From Malus domestica (lineage: Eukaryota; Streptophyta; Magnoliopsida; Rosales; Rosaceae): a DNA stretch of 64,000 bases. The translations under genes and the position numbers were made by a program. The first letter of the stretch is position 1, and the number at the start of each line of letters is the position of its first letter. The notes beneath the pieces are model-generated. The model saw only the letters and a list, made by a program, of their open reading frames with translations, ran no database searches and had not been told where the DNA came from. Shown piece after piece: positions 10,307 through 21,900 of the stretch. The stretch spans positions 23,097,001 through 23,161,000 of the forward strand of contig NC_091668.1 of the NCBI RefSeq assembly GCF_042453785.1, written 5' to 3'.

Positions 10307-10336
10307 CATTATATTATATTCTTAAAATATTCAACA
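9822..10336 (-). repeat. Copia 5' LTR, truncated
   Basis: It matches the other LTR from GAATGAGTTTGCTAAAGGG to the terminal TTCAACA, but lacks the 94 bp corresponding to 6319-6412 and the adjacent primer-binding site. It contains a (TA)n run at about 10264-10304. The break coincides with the end of the captured segment. Confidence 0.85.
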
Positions 10337-10564
10337 CTCATGCACCCACCAGTCTCCAATCAGCGAAAATGACTTACATTGCATGAGTACACTGTTATAT
10401 TGATGTTTTGTGTTGATGAGATAAAAGGTATGTATAAATATTTGTACATATATCCTTATTTTATTAGCAAAAAAAATCTCGATATACCCATGTTATTTAA
10501 GTTCTTCTTCGAATACACATGTGCATAATTAACTAAGGGGATACACACGTGCATAATTAACTAA

Positions 10565-10712
10565 GGGGTGTGCTATCCACACATTCTTTTTTACTTCTCA
10601 CACACCCCTTGCTAATTTCTGTCCGTTGATCTTCTTCAATTCATTCGATCCGATGGCCGAAAACAAAAAAGATGTGGGACAAGTAAAAAGGAGTGTGTGG
10701 ATATCACACCCC
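10565..10712. mobile_element. 148-bp MITE with 9-bp target duplication
   Basis: Inverted ends GGGGTGTGCTATCCACACA (left) and the complement of TGTGTGGATATCACACCCC (right). Perfect 9-bp flanks ATTAACTAA at 10556-10564 and 10713-10721, so Mutator-type. The equivalent place in duplication unit 2 (near 14705) lacks it. A 26-bp imperfect direct repeat (10516-10568) precedes it. Confidence 0.9.
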
Positions 10713-10721
10713 ATTAACTAA

Positions 10722-11803
10722 TTCAACTGACCTAGTTTAGTGCCTGACGAAGCTCAGGTTGTCGCAATTTAGCCCCGACCACTCACCTCTCACAACTCAA
10801 CACTATCGCTGGGTGTGTAGAACTTTCCATCATTCCGACCTATGAAATAGCTGTTCATATAAACACTGTATATGTAGCCCATTTTAGTTCCGAAGGCTGC
10901 TCACCTCTACGCTACCATTAGTTTAACAGCTTATTAGTCATCTTTTATACGACAAAGTGTTGCTATATAAGAAAAAAAAATGAAATTCAAACTCGGACTA
11001 TACTAAGATTGATAAATATTGCCACATAAAGTGGGGAATATATTAACATTTGATAAATCTGGTTTATGTATCATTCACCAACCTGCTCAAGCAAAGACAA
11101 AGCTAGAAATCAGTTTAAAGGGGCGACTTGTTTATTTTGACAAATGATAATCTACACTAAATTTATTTAAACTACGGGGTGAGGGGCTAGGAAGGGTGGA
11201 CCTAGATGCAGTGAGTTAAGACAAATGACCTATTCATCAAAATAACCCACCACTTACAATAAATGGATGACTTCGAATAATGAGATACGATTAAAGAATC
11301 AACAAACTAATACACATATAAAATCAATTTTATTTATTTATTTCTCCATTTATTTTTTCATTTTAAAAGGTGGGGTTTCAGATCTATATTTGACCAGATG
11401 CACCCGTTAATAGAAGTGAACTTTTTCATTTAGTCACACCCTCGACCACATAAAGTCCACCATACCTTTGAAATAAGGGTATACACAAAAACAAGCAAAC
11501 AAAAACGGACAGGTATTTTCCTCCTCCTCCTTGACAGTGAGAGCAGTGAGCTCTAAACTATGTCCTCTTCATCTACATTATTGTGCTATCTTTTTATTTG
11601 TCCTTAATTTAATAGCTGGCTCAGCGATGTCCTTGATCAAAAGTCCTCAGACCCTGTCCTTCCGCAAACCCAAAATTTTAAAATACGCATCGCATTGTCC
11701 TACTGGCCTCTCGCACTCTCCCTTTTACCTTCTTTCTTTAAGTTTTAAGTCAATACCCTTCACCTCATTCCATGCACTTTCTTCCTCCCCAACTTTTTAG
11801 CCC
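10722..11803. other. Intergenic; junction of the two duplication units
   Basis: 10722-11330 aligns with 14730-15375 and 11345 onward aligns with 2830 onward, so the head-to-tail joint is near 11330. No conserved coding frame is seen. The open frame at 11531 has no counterpart of the same length in unit 1. Confidence 0.6.
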
Positions 11804-11811
11804 TATATATT
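11804..11811 (+). promoter_or_regulatory. TATA box of EXORDIUM-like copy 3
   Basis: TATATATT about 105 bp before the ATG at 11915, at the same relative place as in copy 2. The promoter therefore looks preserved although the gene is broken. Confidence 0.55.
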
Positions 11812-11914
11812 CACTCTCACCTCCTCACTTCATTTCCATCCCACTCCATAAGATCTTCAGCTCCATTAAGATCCCAAGCACCAAATTTGATCACCCTTTT
11901 TTAGAAAAAAATCC

Positions 11915-12849
11915 ATGGCAGCGTTTGCAATTTTGAAACTAGTCTTTGATATTTCTCTGTTTCATTTCAGCTCAGCAGCTAGGAACCTTGCTGAAACTTC
12001 TGACCAAAACCAAATGCAATTCCACTACCACAACGACCATCTCCTTACCGGAAAATTCTCAACTTGATCTGGTACGGCCGCTTCACCCCCTCCCAGCGTG
12101 CAGTCGTTTCTGATTTTCTCATCTCCCTATTTAAACCCACCTCTGACCAACCGTCCGTCGGTACATGGTGGAAGTCCATAGAGAAATACTACCACCTCTC
12201 GAAAAAGCCCACTTCATCTCTCGCCCTGTCTCTGGGAACCCAAGTTCTTGATGAGAATTACTCTATAGGAAAATCCCTCACTTCCCGCCAGATCCAACAG
12301 CTGGCCTCAAAGGGCGCCCAAAACTACGGGATCAATGTCGTTTTGACATCGTCTGATGTCCTTGTCTATGGGTTTTGCATGAACTCGTGCGGAACCCATG
12401 AATCATCCAACGACGGTAGTCAAATCAGAGGATCAAAAACCAACAAGTTTGCTTACATTTGGGTCGGAAACTTAGAGACCCAATGCCCAGGGCAATGCGT
12501 ATGGCCGTTCCACCAGCCCATTTATGGACCCCAGAGCCCACCCCTCGTGGCCCCCAACATCGACGTGGGCCTGGATGACATGGTGATCAACCTGGCTAGT
12601 CTTTTGGCGGGGATCGTGACCAACCCTTTCGGAAACGGCTACTTCCAGGGTTCGAAGGACGCTCCTTTGGAAGCTTCTTCTGCTTGCCCTGGGGTCTACG
12701 GTAAAGGGTCCTACCCTGGTTACGCAGAAGACCTACTAATGGACCCCACAATCGGAGTTAGCTATAATGCTCATGGATATAACGGGAAGAAGTACTTGCT
12801 TCCTGCTTTGTATGACCCCTCAAGTTCAACTTGTTCTACTTTGGTTTAG
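11915..12849 (+). pseudogene. EXORDIUM-like copy 3, broken by a 4-bp deletion
   Basis: The ATG at 11915 and signal peptide region match copy 2, but at about 12060 four bases present in copy 2 (CGTC after TTCTC) are missing. The frame then meets TGA within a few codons, leaving about 50 residues. The remaining 260 codons (12064-12849) stay open in the other frame, with [29 protein letters not shown] and CSTLV. Substitutions in normally invariant positions (HNDHLL for HNGPLL, YGFC for DGFC, CGTHE for CGTHG) suggest relaxed constraint. No good downstream ATG restores a signal peptide. A functional product is unlikely; a sequencing error would explain the gap but not the substitutions. Confidence 0.88.
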
Positions 12850-13356
12850 AGGAAATATGAATTAATATTAGAGTATATGTACAATACTAGAGGGAGTATA
12901 AACATTAGGGAGCTGTATTTTGGTATTTAAATATTTTTTTATTCTTTTGTATCACATTGGAAAATAATAAAACTACATTATTTTGTTCTTCTTTTAATCC
13001 TTGTCACGGTATTATTTTGTTATGTTATCTTATGCGGGGTATGTCACACAAATCAATCCTAATGGTACACATGGCAAAATACATATAGAATTAATCTACA
13101 CCCTCAAGAGAGGTGGACAATAATTTCTTCATGAGAATAAACTGCAGATTACCGTATGATATTATGTACGAAAATATTTGATTAAAACCATAAAAGGATA
13201 GTTTCTCTACGCATGCCAAATTTTGATTTGATTACAAGGGTTAGGAGTTATGCGGAGGCAAGTATTGTCCAAAATTGCCAAACTTAGACATAATTTCCAC
13301 TTTTACTACCAAATTTATTAGTTCAAAGAAAAACAATTTTTGAACAAACAATGCAT

Positions 13357-13795
13357 TACGTTGGGAGGTTTTTAAGGGAAGGGATCCCCATTTAAAAGAA
13401 AAGTGGGGATTAGTTTGCCCACACCACATCGAACTTCAACGATCCGAACCGTCTATTTTTCAAGTTGCAAATTTTCAATCATCCTTGCAAAATATTAGCC
13501 AAATCGGAAATAATCGAGATATCTAATTAAGTTCAAAGAAATTGACCAACACTTTGTTCTATAAGAAACAATAAAATTTCATTGTGATAATTAAATAGGC
13601 AAATGGTTTTGGATTGAATTGAATTTTTGCAAGGATAATATATGAATCGAGACTTATAAAATAGACGGTTTGGATCATTGAAGTTTGATGTAGAGTGGGT
13701 TCCACAACTAATCTCTATTTTTATGAAAAAAAATGGAGATCTCTTTCCTTAAAGGGCCTGTATTATATTATATCTATACGACCTTGGGCATGACC
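13357..13795 (+). mobile_element. Dispersed inverted-repeat element, copy C
   Basis: The best-preserved copy. The left part reads GGGATCCCCATTT, then CACATCGAACTTCAACGATCC; the right part is an imperfect reverse complement (GGATCATTGAAGTTTGATGT, then AATGGAGATCTCTTTCC). It is absent from the matching position of unit 1 (near 5090), so it inserted after the duplication or was lost from unit 1. Ends are approximate. Confidence 0.65.
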
Positions 13796-13871
13796 AGAGA
13801 AAACGAACCAATTATATAGTTTGAGTTTTATGTTAAAATTCAAAGTAAATGAGGGGTATAGATTGATTTTA

Positions 13872-14016
13872 GGGTAATGCTAGGAAGACCAAAATTTTAT
13901 ACCAAATTGCAAACTAGATGACGTGTCATCGATAGGAAATAAGCACATTAATTAATGTTTAAATAATAATCCAATCAATAACAACCACATCATTTAATTT
14001 AAAAAATTGATCTCCC
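13872..14016. mobile_element. 145-bp MITE with TTA target duplication
   Basis: It starts GGGTAATGCTAGGAAGACC and ends TTGATCTCCC, with TTA on both sides (13869-13871, 14017-14019). The aligned position in unit 1 (near 5150) is an empty site. The TTA duplication fits Tourist/Harbinger-type elements. The inverted repeat is short, because the right end seems to lack the outermost bases of the left end. Confidence 0.65.
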
Positions 14017-15097
14017 TTAACTTTAATACATAATTTGCGCAACTAGATTAGTAACATCATAGTTATCATATCATATAATATTAATTACTGGCACATATCA
14101 TAACGTGTAATAAAACCGCCACATACTATCATTTTCGCACCGTTGAGAAACTACAAATAATATATACATCAACATGTTCCTCTTCTACAATGTGTTCATG
14201 TCCTTTATCCTCTCTTTTATTCTTCGTCAAAATTATTCAATGACAGTGTGCTGGTAGGTTTATGTCCTTGCAACCATTATTCCTTTGAGCACACTCAACG
14301 CTGTCCAAGGAGCCAGCACCATACAAACTTGAAGCATTTGCACTCCAATTCCATAAATCTGATGACCTCCACATGCCGCATATTTGGCAGTGAGCTAGCC
14401 GACCATCCACTTACCGACAGACACTCCCCAAAACCAAAGGGCCCAGAGCCATACATACACACACACACACATGCCTCGGACAACACATATATGCACAATT
14501 CATGCACCCTCCAGTCTCCCATCAATGAAAATGATTTACATTGCACGAGTACACTGTTATATTGATGTTTTGTACTGATGAAATAAAAATATATATAAAT
14601 TTTTGTCCATATGTCTAGATTTTATTGGCACGAAAAAATCACGTGGGGATATATATATATCAATGTTGTTTAAGTTCTTCTTCGAATCCACACGTGAATA
14701 ATTATAATACAACCGAACATCTTTAGCACCGACCCACCTCTCACCACTCAACACTATCGCCGGGTGTGTAGAACTTTCCGTCTTTCCGACCCATGATATA
14801 GCTGTTTATATAAACACTGTATAAGTACCCCATTTTAGTTCCCAAGGTTCTTCACCTCTACGCTACTATTAGTTTAACAGCTTAATTAGTTATCTTTTAT
14901 ACGAAGTGTTGCTACATAAGAAATATTTGAAATTATAATTTCAAAATTTACTTTCTGATTTATCACTTATTAGTAGACTAGTGAAATTCAGACTTGAATT
15001 TACTAAGGTTGATAAATATTGCCACATAAAGTGGTGAATATATTAACATCTGATGAATCTGGTTTACCTTGCACCAACTTGCTCAAGCAAAGACAAC

Positions 15098-15160
15098 AAC
15101 AACAACAAAGTCTTTTCCCACTAAGTGGGGTCGGATTCCTCTTCGACGCGGAGCCAAAAA
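15098..15160 (-). mobile_element. RTE-type LINE 3' scrap
   Basis: CAACAACAACAAAGTC followed by TTTTCCCACTAAGTGGGGTC resembles the conserved 3' end of plant RTE-type LINEs. Only about 60 bp remain, with no coding part. Confidence 0.4.
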
Positions 15161-15503
15161 TCATTTTAAAGGGGCAACTTGTTTATTTGACAAACGATAG
15201 AATCTATTTTAAATTTATCTAAACTATGGGGTGGGGGGAGGGTGATCACTGACGCAGTAGGTTGAAGACGAATGACCTATTCACCATAGCAACCCACCAC
15301 ATACGATAAAGGGAGGACTTCAGATAATGGGATAAGGTTAAAATTATCAACAAACTAATAAAAATATAAAACAATGTCCATAAGGTGTTTTCATACGTTG
15401 TAAGCACAAATAAGAAACTTCTAAGTAGTATAACTACAACTTGTTCATTGTATGTGTAGACTATATTAAGGAAGTCCATCTAGCCTTTCTTAAGACATAA
15501 AAT

Positions 15504-15715
15504 GTTGAGAAAATCTCACTTTTACTCAATTTTTTGAAGTTTGATCCGATCTATTGACCGACTGCAAGTTTTAGTCTTGGATTGGCTCATCGCTTCAGTA
15601 GCAGGTTTTGAGTATATTGAAGCTCTAAATACCATTATATACCTTAAGTAATCATATTTGACAATAAATGAGTTTAAAATTGAAGAAATTTCAATAGAAA
15701 TGAGATTTTCTCAAC
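15504..15715. mobile_element. 212-bp MITE with inverted ends
   Basis: The left end GTTGAGAAAATCTCA is the exact reverse complement of the right end TGAGATTTTCTCAAC. The interior is A/T-rich and non-coding. No clear target duplication. Confidence 0.7.
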
Positions 15716-16401
15716 GCATCAACATCAACACAAAAGAGCATAAATACTAAGCCATAGTTTAGCACCAATTGACCTTATAATAAAGTTGGGTAGCTTTACT
15801 GAAACAAACAGATTACCAAGTTGTAAATTAAAGATGGATAATCAGGAAGGAAGCCCTAATTGTGTGATTAAAAATTAGCATGCGAAGGAATCTTAGATCA
15901 CCACTATACCCACCACCACCACCATCTATGTTCCACTCCAGCCAAACCACAGGAAAACTAAAACCTTATTAAACACCTAATCTATTGGTATTTGTTATTT
16001 AACTAATTAATTTGTTGATAATCACAAGTGGGATGTGCATAATATAAAGTATTATATAAAGTATTATTGCATGCTAGGTTATCTAGTGCAGTAGGGTACA
16101 AATTAAACAGACGTTACAAGTCTTTGAACTTTATCAAATGGTGAGGATACACATGAAGAGGAAGATGCAGGGAAGAAATGTTGTCTCTCTCAAAAGTCAA
16201 AGCCAAAACCTTATGATCTGTATATGCCATCGAAAACTGAAACCCTAGGTGCTGCAGTGCTTCCTTTTAATTCATCCCAATCCCAAAGTCAAAACCCAAA
16301 ACCCACGCGGCTGCATTTAAAAACACGCCCGTCACTCACTCACTCAACCCACCTGGCCCTGACTGTCCCCCATACCACACGTACGTCCCCACCTTCCTCT
16401 G
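15716..16401. other. Intergenic; upstream region of EXORDIUM-like copy 4
   Basis: No gene seen. The last 150 bp is C-rich, with a cluster of CACC and ACGT motifs before the TATA box. The open frame at 16224-16406 runs into the core promoter and is unlikely to be real. Confidence 0.5.
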
Positions 16402-16408
16402 TATAAAT
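16402..16408 (+). promoter_or_regulatory. TATA box of EXORDIUM-like copy 4
   Basis: TATAAAT about 85 bp before the ATG at 16488, in good position for a core promoter with a short C/T-rich leader. Confidence 0.7.
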
Positions 16409-16487
16409 ACCCCCCATCTCTTTCAGGCATTCACAGACACCTTACATTCATCACTCACCAATACAACTGCTCAAACCCTCCTCGTCA

Positions 16488-17420
16488 ATGGCTTTTACTT
16501 CCCATTTGGCCATCTGGGTCACATTTTTTCTTACCATTTCTTCCTTCCTCAGCCCCTGTACAGCCACCATGCGCAAGCTCTCAGCTTTAGTGCAGCAACA
16601 GCCGCTTGTGCTCAATTACCACAATGGTCCACTCCTTAAGGGGAACCTCACCGTCAATATCGTATGGTACGGCAAGTTCTCCCCCAGCCAACGGTCCATA
16701 CTAGTCGACTTTGTTCAGTCTCTGAGCTCCGGACAGCGCACCCCGCAGCCCTCCGTCTCGTCGTGGTGGCAGACTACTGGAGGATACAAAGGAGGCCCCT
16801 CTACCCCCATCGTAGGGAATCAAATCCTGGACGAAACTTACTCTCTCGGAAAAGCACTCACAGATCAGAAGCTCGTAGCTCTGGCAGCCAAAGCATCAAA
16901 AGGCCAAAACGCAGCGATTAACGTCGTTTTGACCGGTGCCGATGTGACAGTTGACGGGTTCTGTAGCAGCCGCTGCGGCTCCCACGGATCGGGCATTGAG
17001 GGGAGAAAGACGGGCAAGCTGGCTTACGCTTGGGTGGGTAACCCGGCGAGCCAGGCTCCGGGTCAGTGCGCATGGCCATTTCACCAGCCAATTTACGGGC
17101 CGCAGACGCCTCCGTTAGTTCCTCCAAACGGCGATGTGGGGATCGACGGAATGGTTATCAGTTTGGCTACGGTTTTGGCGGGAGCCGTGACAAACCCGTT
17201 TGACAACGGATATTTTCAGGGATCGAAAGACGCGCCCTTGGAGGCGGTGAGCGCGTGCACTGGTATATTTGGGAAAGGGGCTTACCCGGGTTATCCTGGA
17301 GACGTTATTCTGGACAAAACGACGGGAGTTAGCTACAATGCGTTTGGGGTACGTGGACGCAAATATTTGCTCCCGGCGATGTGGGACCCACAGACCTCCG
17401 CGTGCAAAACACTCGTTTGA
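16488..17420 (+). CDS. EXORDIUM-like protein, EXL2-like branch, intact
   Basis: A single-exon gene for 310 residues. Residues 1-27 form a signal peptide. Family landmarks are complete: YHNGPLL at 44-50, VWYGKFSPSQ, PSVSSWWQTT, LDETYSLGKALT, INVVLTGADV, then DGFC and [49 protein letters not shown] and a CKTLV C-terminus. The YKGG segment after the WW pair and the MWDPQ near the end recall Arabidopsis EXL2 and EXL4 more than EXO; this is from memory. The product should be secreted and act in the apoplast in growth control. Its G/C content is higher than in copies 1-3, and it is not part of the tandem duplication, so it is an older neighbour in the cluster. I see no defect. Confidence 0.93.
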   Translation: MAFTSHLAIWVTFFLTISSFLSPCTATMRKLSALVQQQPLVLNYHNGPLLKGNLTVNIVWYGKFSPSQRSILVDFVQSLSSGQRTPQPSVSSWWQTTGGYKGGPSTPIVGNQILDETYSLGKALTDQKLVALAAKASKGQNAAINVVLTGADVTVDGFCSSRCGSHGSGIEGRKTGKLAYAWVGNPASQAPGQCAWPFHQPIYGPQTPPLVPPNGDVGIDGMVISLATVLAGAVTNPFDNGYFQGSKDAPLEAVSACTGIFGKGAYPGYPGDVILDKTTGVSYNAFGVRGRKYLLPAMWDPQTSACKTLV

Positions 17421-18138
17421 GACGTGTGCGTGTCGCTAGAACACTTTGATGAAGTTGTGATAGTTACACTAAAAGGTTATTTGTTGAAAAAAAATAAATC
17501 ATGTAAATTTGTACAGTATGCACATTTCGGAGGTTGTTTGGTATATATCAAATAATTTATTGTAACTCGGAAAAATTGGAGTAAAATTAAGAAATACTCG
17601 AAACTATATATGTTAGAATCGCTAGGCACTTGTAAGTACTTGTCTAAAAAGCGTTACGCATTGGTAAGTTCGGTTCCATAAATTAGTAACAAGTGTTTTC
17701 TTTTAACCCATCACCATTCCAAAAGCATTTTCGAACACAAGTTGGGATCAACAGTCTAAAATAACCAAACAAAAATGAAGTTTTAATCCAAAATACGAAC
17801 CCATCTAATCTAGACCAACCACCTTTGTTGTAGGAGTGATTTCGGACCGGACAAGTCTCGGGCCTCAACATCAATGACCTATAATCGACTCCAAAATTGC
17901 TTGGCCTTCAAGTCACTTAACAAGAAGCAAATGAAGATGACTATCCAATAGGAATTGGGCTACAATTCGATTTGGGCTAAACATCATCCCTTGCAAGATC
18001 GGCATAGACCACCACAGTCGAACCACCAAGAGAGATAAACACAGAACAATAGAGGTGGAGAGAAGTATAGAGAAGAAGAAGAAAAATCTCACATTAGTGG
18101 ACGATGGTGAATTTCGTTTTGGATTAAAATTTGTAATT
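17421..18138. other. Intergenic; 3' flank of EXORDIUM-like copy 4
   Basis: The first 150 bp is probable 3' UTR. No conserved frame or clear repeat in the rest. Confidence 0.5.
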
Positions 18139-18411
18139 TGTTGTAGGCCTATTTGACTGAACTGTATAAAGGAAAGAGAGGGAGAGGGGCCGGCAGCAAC
18201 AGAGATAGAAGAGAGATATGTAATTTTGAGGTGTTTTCACCCTACTGTGCCTTTATTTATTGTAGTAAGGAAGGTTAATTCCTTACCATTTTAGGATTAT
18301 AACTCCAATAGGATAATATCTAGTCGAAGAGATATGGTAGAATCTTATAAAGATATCCTAGATATGTTAGGATTTACACAATTACATTCATAATCTAATA
18401 GGATTGCAACA
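18139..18411 (-). repeat. Copia 3' LTR
   Basis: 273 bp, TGTTGTAGGCC to ATTGCAACA on the plus strand; pairs with 24865-25143 with scattered differences. Confidence 0.85.
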
Positions 18412-19159
18412 CTCCCTCTTGAGTGCGTAAATACTCAAACAAATGGTGCATCAGGTCTTCAGCGATGAAGTAGATCAATTGGTGAAGTCGTCGGCACAAT
18501 GAGCGAATGTGAGTCTTAAATCAACGGAAGAAAGCATAAAAGGTAAAACTCACAAAACCTCGCTATGGTAAAACCCAAGGTGGGAGAAAACCCATAGGCT
18601 ATGGAGAAAAGTGAGAAGTTGCATTAAGTCAAAACTATACGTCTTCTGGACGTAAGTAGAAGAACTCACAAAGGTATGATTAGCCTAGGATGGGTGCCTC
18701 GTTAAAACCTAGTTAGGTAGCAAAAATCCAGTAGGAAAAATGCTCTTAATCGTAGGGAAAAAGAGTACATTAAGATCAAGTGAGTATACTTCTAGATACT
18801 CCCCCTAAGTTTGACAAAACTTCCAAATGAGAACTACAAGCATTGCATATGAATAGTTAGGCATACTAATTCCTCAGACAAGCTTCTGGAAGGTTGTCTT
18901 CAGCAATAACGTCATGTAGAGGTTAGCTAGGTTGTCTGGGATCAGCTCACGTGACTTCAATCTCCTGATACTTTGCTGATCTAGATGTAGACACAATATG
19001 TCTTAGCGGTGACTTCATTGATGTATCGTGTCTTGGTCGGGTGGATACATGCGGCATAGTCTTCATGGATTGTTGTTGGGACTCAACGATGGATGAAAAC
19101 AACAAATACTTCGAATATGCTCAACAAGAACTCCTAACCATGTCTCACTTGTGGCGTAG

Positions 19160-21900
19160 TGAAGTGAGGTGAATCTTGAAATGTGTCAAAGATTTCGCAA
19201 CTAAAGCCATATCGTGGACCTCCAAGATATTGCGATATCCCTTAACAGTAAAGACATAACCATTTGGGGATTTTACCTTGTGCGAGTTTGATAAGTAACC
19301 TGCATCAGCATAACAAACAAGTCAAGCATCATTTCGAGGATCAGGGGGTTGGATCTGCTCGAGATGCATTGGGATTTGCCCAAATTTGTAGTACCTTTAG
19401 GGTACGTCTTTAATACCAATGCAGTGATTGCGTGTAGGCACAGTATTGCATCTTTACCAATAGATCAATAGCGAATGAGATGTCCTATCTCATATAATGA
19501 GCTAAGTACAACGAAGCGCAAAGTTGAACTTAGATATGGAATTTCGAATTCCATAACCTCTTCAAATGTCTCATTTGCATATAACGTATGGACGATCACA
19601 TGTATACTCAAGGGTAACACCTTCAGGTTGCAGTTCGATTGGGAGACCAAAGTACCATCAGAACAATGCTTCAACTTCAGGTTAAGATGCGTTTTCCCAA
19701 GTTCATTCATCTCAAATTCTGTTTTTAGGTGCGAGGCAGTTTTCTCAAAGCTGTTCTAGAGTTTTAGTGAGATTCATGTCAACAACATAAACTGTAAATC
19801 TAGCAATTTAGAATAAGACTTCATAGTTTAACACGCAAGGGCATTCATTCATATCTTTGACTGATTAAATAATCACTTAAAAAGGTATACCACATCCGTC
19901 AGATTGTTTCAATCCATAAGTGAATGCCTCAAACGAGTTGAGAGGGCGTTCCGTGATTTAGAACTATTGGAACCAATCCATGTAATTCTTCAGGAACTTA
20001 CATGTAAATCTCCGTATCAATATCCCTATGGAGAAACACTAACCACATTTCATAATGCTGCTATAAATCACAAGGCATTTGAGAGAACCCTTGCGCCGTA
20101 AGGCGTGCATCATATCGCACTATTTCATTAATCTCATTACACTTCTTTTCCCACAGGGTTACCTTGGGCAATGTAGAAACTACAAGTCCAAACACACGTA
20201 AGGAATTTAATCTAGATTGTAATTTTAGTTGTCCAATATGTTCTACATTGTCACTAATCAACAGAACACAGTTTGATATCATTGCTTTTCATTTATGTCG
20301 ATAGCTACCATATAAGTGAAAACATCATCGATGATAATCTCATTTCAATTCCATTAACTCATCCAACCTAATATACTGGACCAAGAACTTCATGTCTTGG
20401 GAGTAATCTGAATTAATCTCATGAGATGGAAATGATTTGAGACAGTGATTAATATGGATTCATTGTTGTGATATGTCTTCCTTTTCTAGGGAACTGAATT
20501 CTATGAACCGAGTGATATGTTATGCTTCAGGCCAAGACAGATTGATTGGCTATCTGTCAGTGTACTAGACCATCCAACAGGGGCGGCACACCCTCCAAGG
20601 ATGTTGACTCGATGTCCGTTAAGTACGTCTATCCTTGTAGGCATGTTTTCAGCTGGTATATGATCTTGTCACTTTGGCTAGATCAGAGGAATGCGTCTGG
20701 AGCAACATTCTGAAAGCTAGAATTCATCACACTTGCTTATCACACTTGTACGATACGAGGATCGAGATGAGATATAGTGTGCAACGTTCACACAAATTCG
20801 CGCTGTTATACAAGAACATTGACGTTCTTATCTCCCCCTAATGGCGGAAAAACTGTCTCATTGAAGTGGCAACCCATAAATGAACGGTAAAGAGATCTTA
20901 TGCAAGGGCTCTAAGAGAGTTAGTGTGAATGAGAATCATAATGACAAAGATTCACATCTTTCTTTGAGGACCCATGGTATGTTGCAGGGGCGCAACTTGG
21001 CACATGGAATGCACACCCAAATCACATAAATACGAAGCGTCAGGTTCGTACCCAGTAACCAACTGTAATGTCGAATAGGTTGGGTGGCAATAGGTACGTT
21101 CACCAAGGTCCGGGCAATCATTTAAATTGCGTTTTATGATCACTAAGCGAGGCTATTTGGGGGTGAACATGGGAATTCAATGTTCAATTACAAACCCAAA
21201 AGACATGCAATACTTTATCGAAAATTGTCGATATAAAATCTCCGACATTATCCAGTTTCCCAGACTTTAAGGAATAAGTAGGGTGATGAACCCTTAAAAT
21301 TGGCCAGGAGGTTTAGCAGCAATGTGTGTGTGGACAAACATGTGACCAGTTTATCGATTCATCAACCAAAACCATAAGTATCTATATAGTCTGCATATTG
21401 GTTGGATTAGTCCATATATATTCCCTTGAATCCACTGTGAAATAGGGTCATTTCGTATCTTTGCAAGGGATGATGTAGAAAATCAATTTCTCTAACAAAC
21501 AGGCTTGGCAAATTGTGCTTGTAGGCAGAAAATCCTTACTTTGGGTAAGGAGATGGATCGTAGCATCATTATTCCACCTAAATGTCCTAAATGGCCATGC
21601 CAAAGCAAGTAAATTGCCCAATCACTTGTCTCCAGGCTGGCCACATGTGGCATGTTTGGGAGACAACTCATTGGCCTTAAATCAAAGCTTCAGGCTCATT
21701 TTTGGAGGTGGTGCAAAGATATTTCATTCTATTTTCTTCAAGGGTTTCATTCATGATCATTGTCATCTCGAATATCCTTTAAAACTCAACAACGTTCTTC
21801 TGGAACGAGGAGAATATAAGGTCTCTGACATGGTAATTCCGTACCATTCATACAACAAGGAGCATGCCAATGCTTTTAATCAGGTTGCATAGACCTGAAG
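19160..21900 (-). pseudogene. Copia pol remnant (integrase, RT, RNase H)
   Basis: Minus-strand fragments in the expected order. Near 20930-21140: YSTLQLVTGYEPDASYL (integrase C-terminal region). Near 20061-20170: NEINEIVRYDARLTAQGFSQ (start of the reverse transcriptase core). Near 19240-19330: CYADAGYLSNSHKVKSPNGY (RNase H). Stops and frameshifts separate them, so it is inactive. Confidence 0.75.

Larger units (their letters stand above)
6319..10336 (-). mobile_element. Chimeric Ty1/Copia retrotransposon with captured DNA
   Basis: A minus-strand element bounded by TG...CA ends and a perfect 5-bp target duplication CTCAT (6314-6318 and 10337-10341). The 3' LTR is 6319-6918, preceded on the minus strand by a purine-rich tract. 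The Copia reverse transcriptase C-terminus and RNase H remain (about 7510-8395). The rest of gag-pol, the primer-binding site and the inner 94 bp of the other LTR are gone; in their place are plus-strand Gypsy LTR sequence (8396-8775) and a PADRE reading frame (9185-9733). The element sits in duplication unit 1 only. The two LTRs differ by a few percent by eye. Confidence 0.85.
2830..11330 (+). repeat. Tandem segmental duplication, unit 1
   Basis: Unit 1 holds EXORDIUM-like copy 2 with its 5' and 3' flanks. It aligns with unit 2 over 2830-5530 and again over 10342-11330; the gap between is filled by later insertions (an inverted-repeat element with a nested MITE, and the Copia element 6319-10336). 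Unit 1 also has its own MITE at 10565-10712, absent from unit 2. Confidence 0.8.
11331..15375 (+). repeat. Tandem segmental duplication, unit 2
   Basis: About 4.0 kb with EXORDIUM-like copy 3 and flanks. It lacks the Copia element and the MITE at 10565, and has its own insertions at 13357-13795 and 13872-14016. Confidence 0.8.

Noticed and set aside
12064..12849. A 261-codon EXORDIUM-like frame as a separate gene
   Set aside because: It has no real ATG at its start (the first codon is TTG) and no signal peptide; it is the out-of-frame remainder of copy 3 after a 4-bp deletion.
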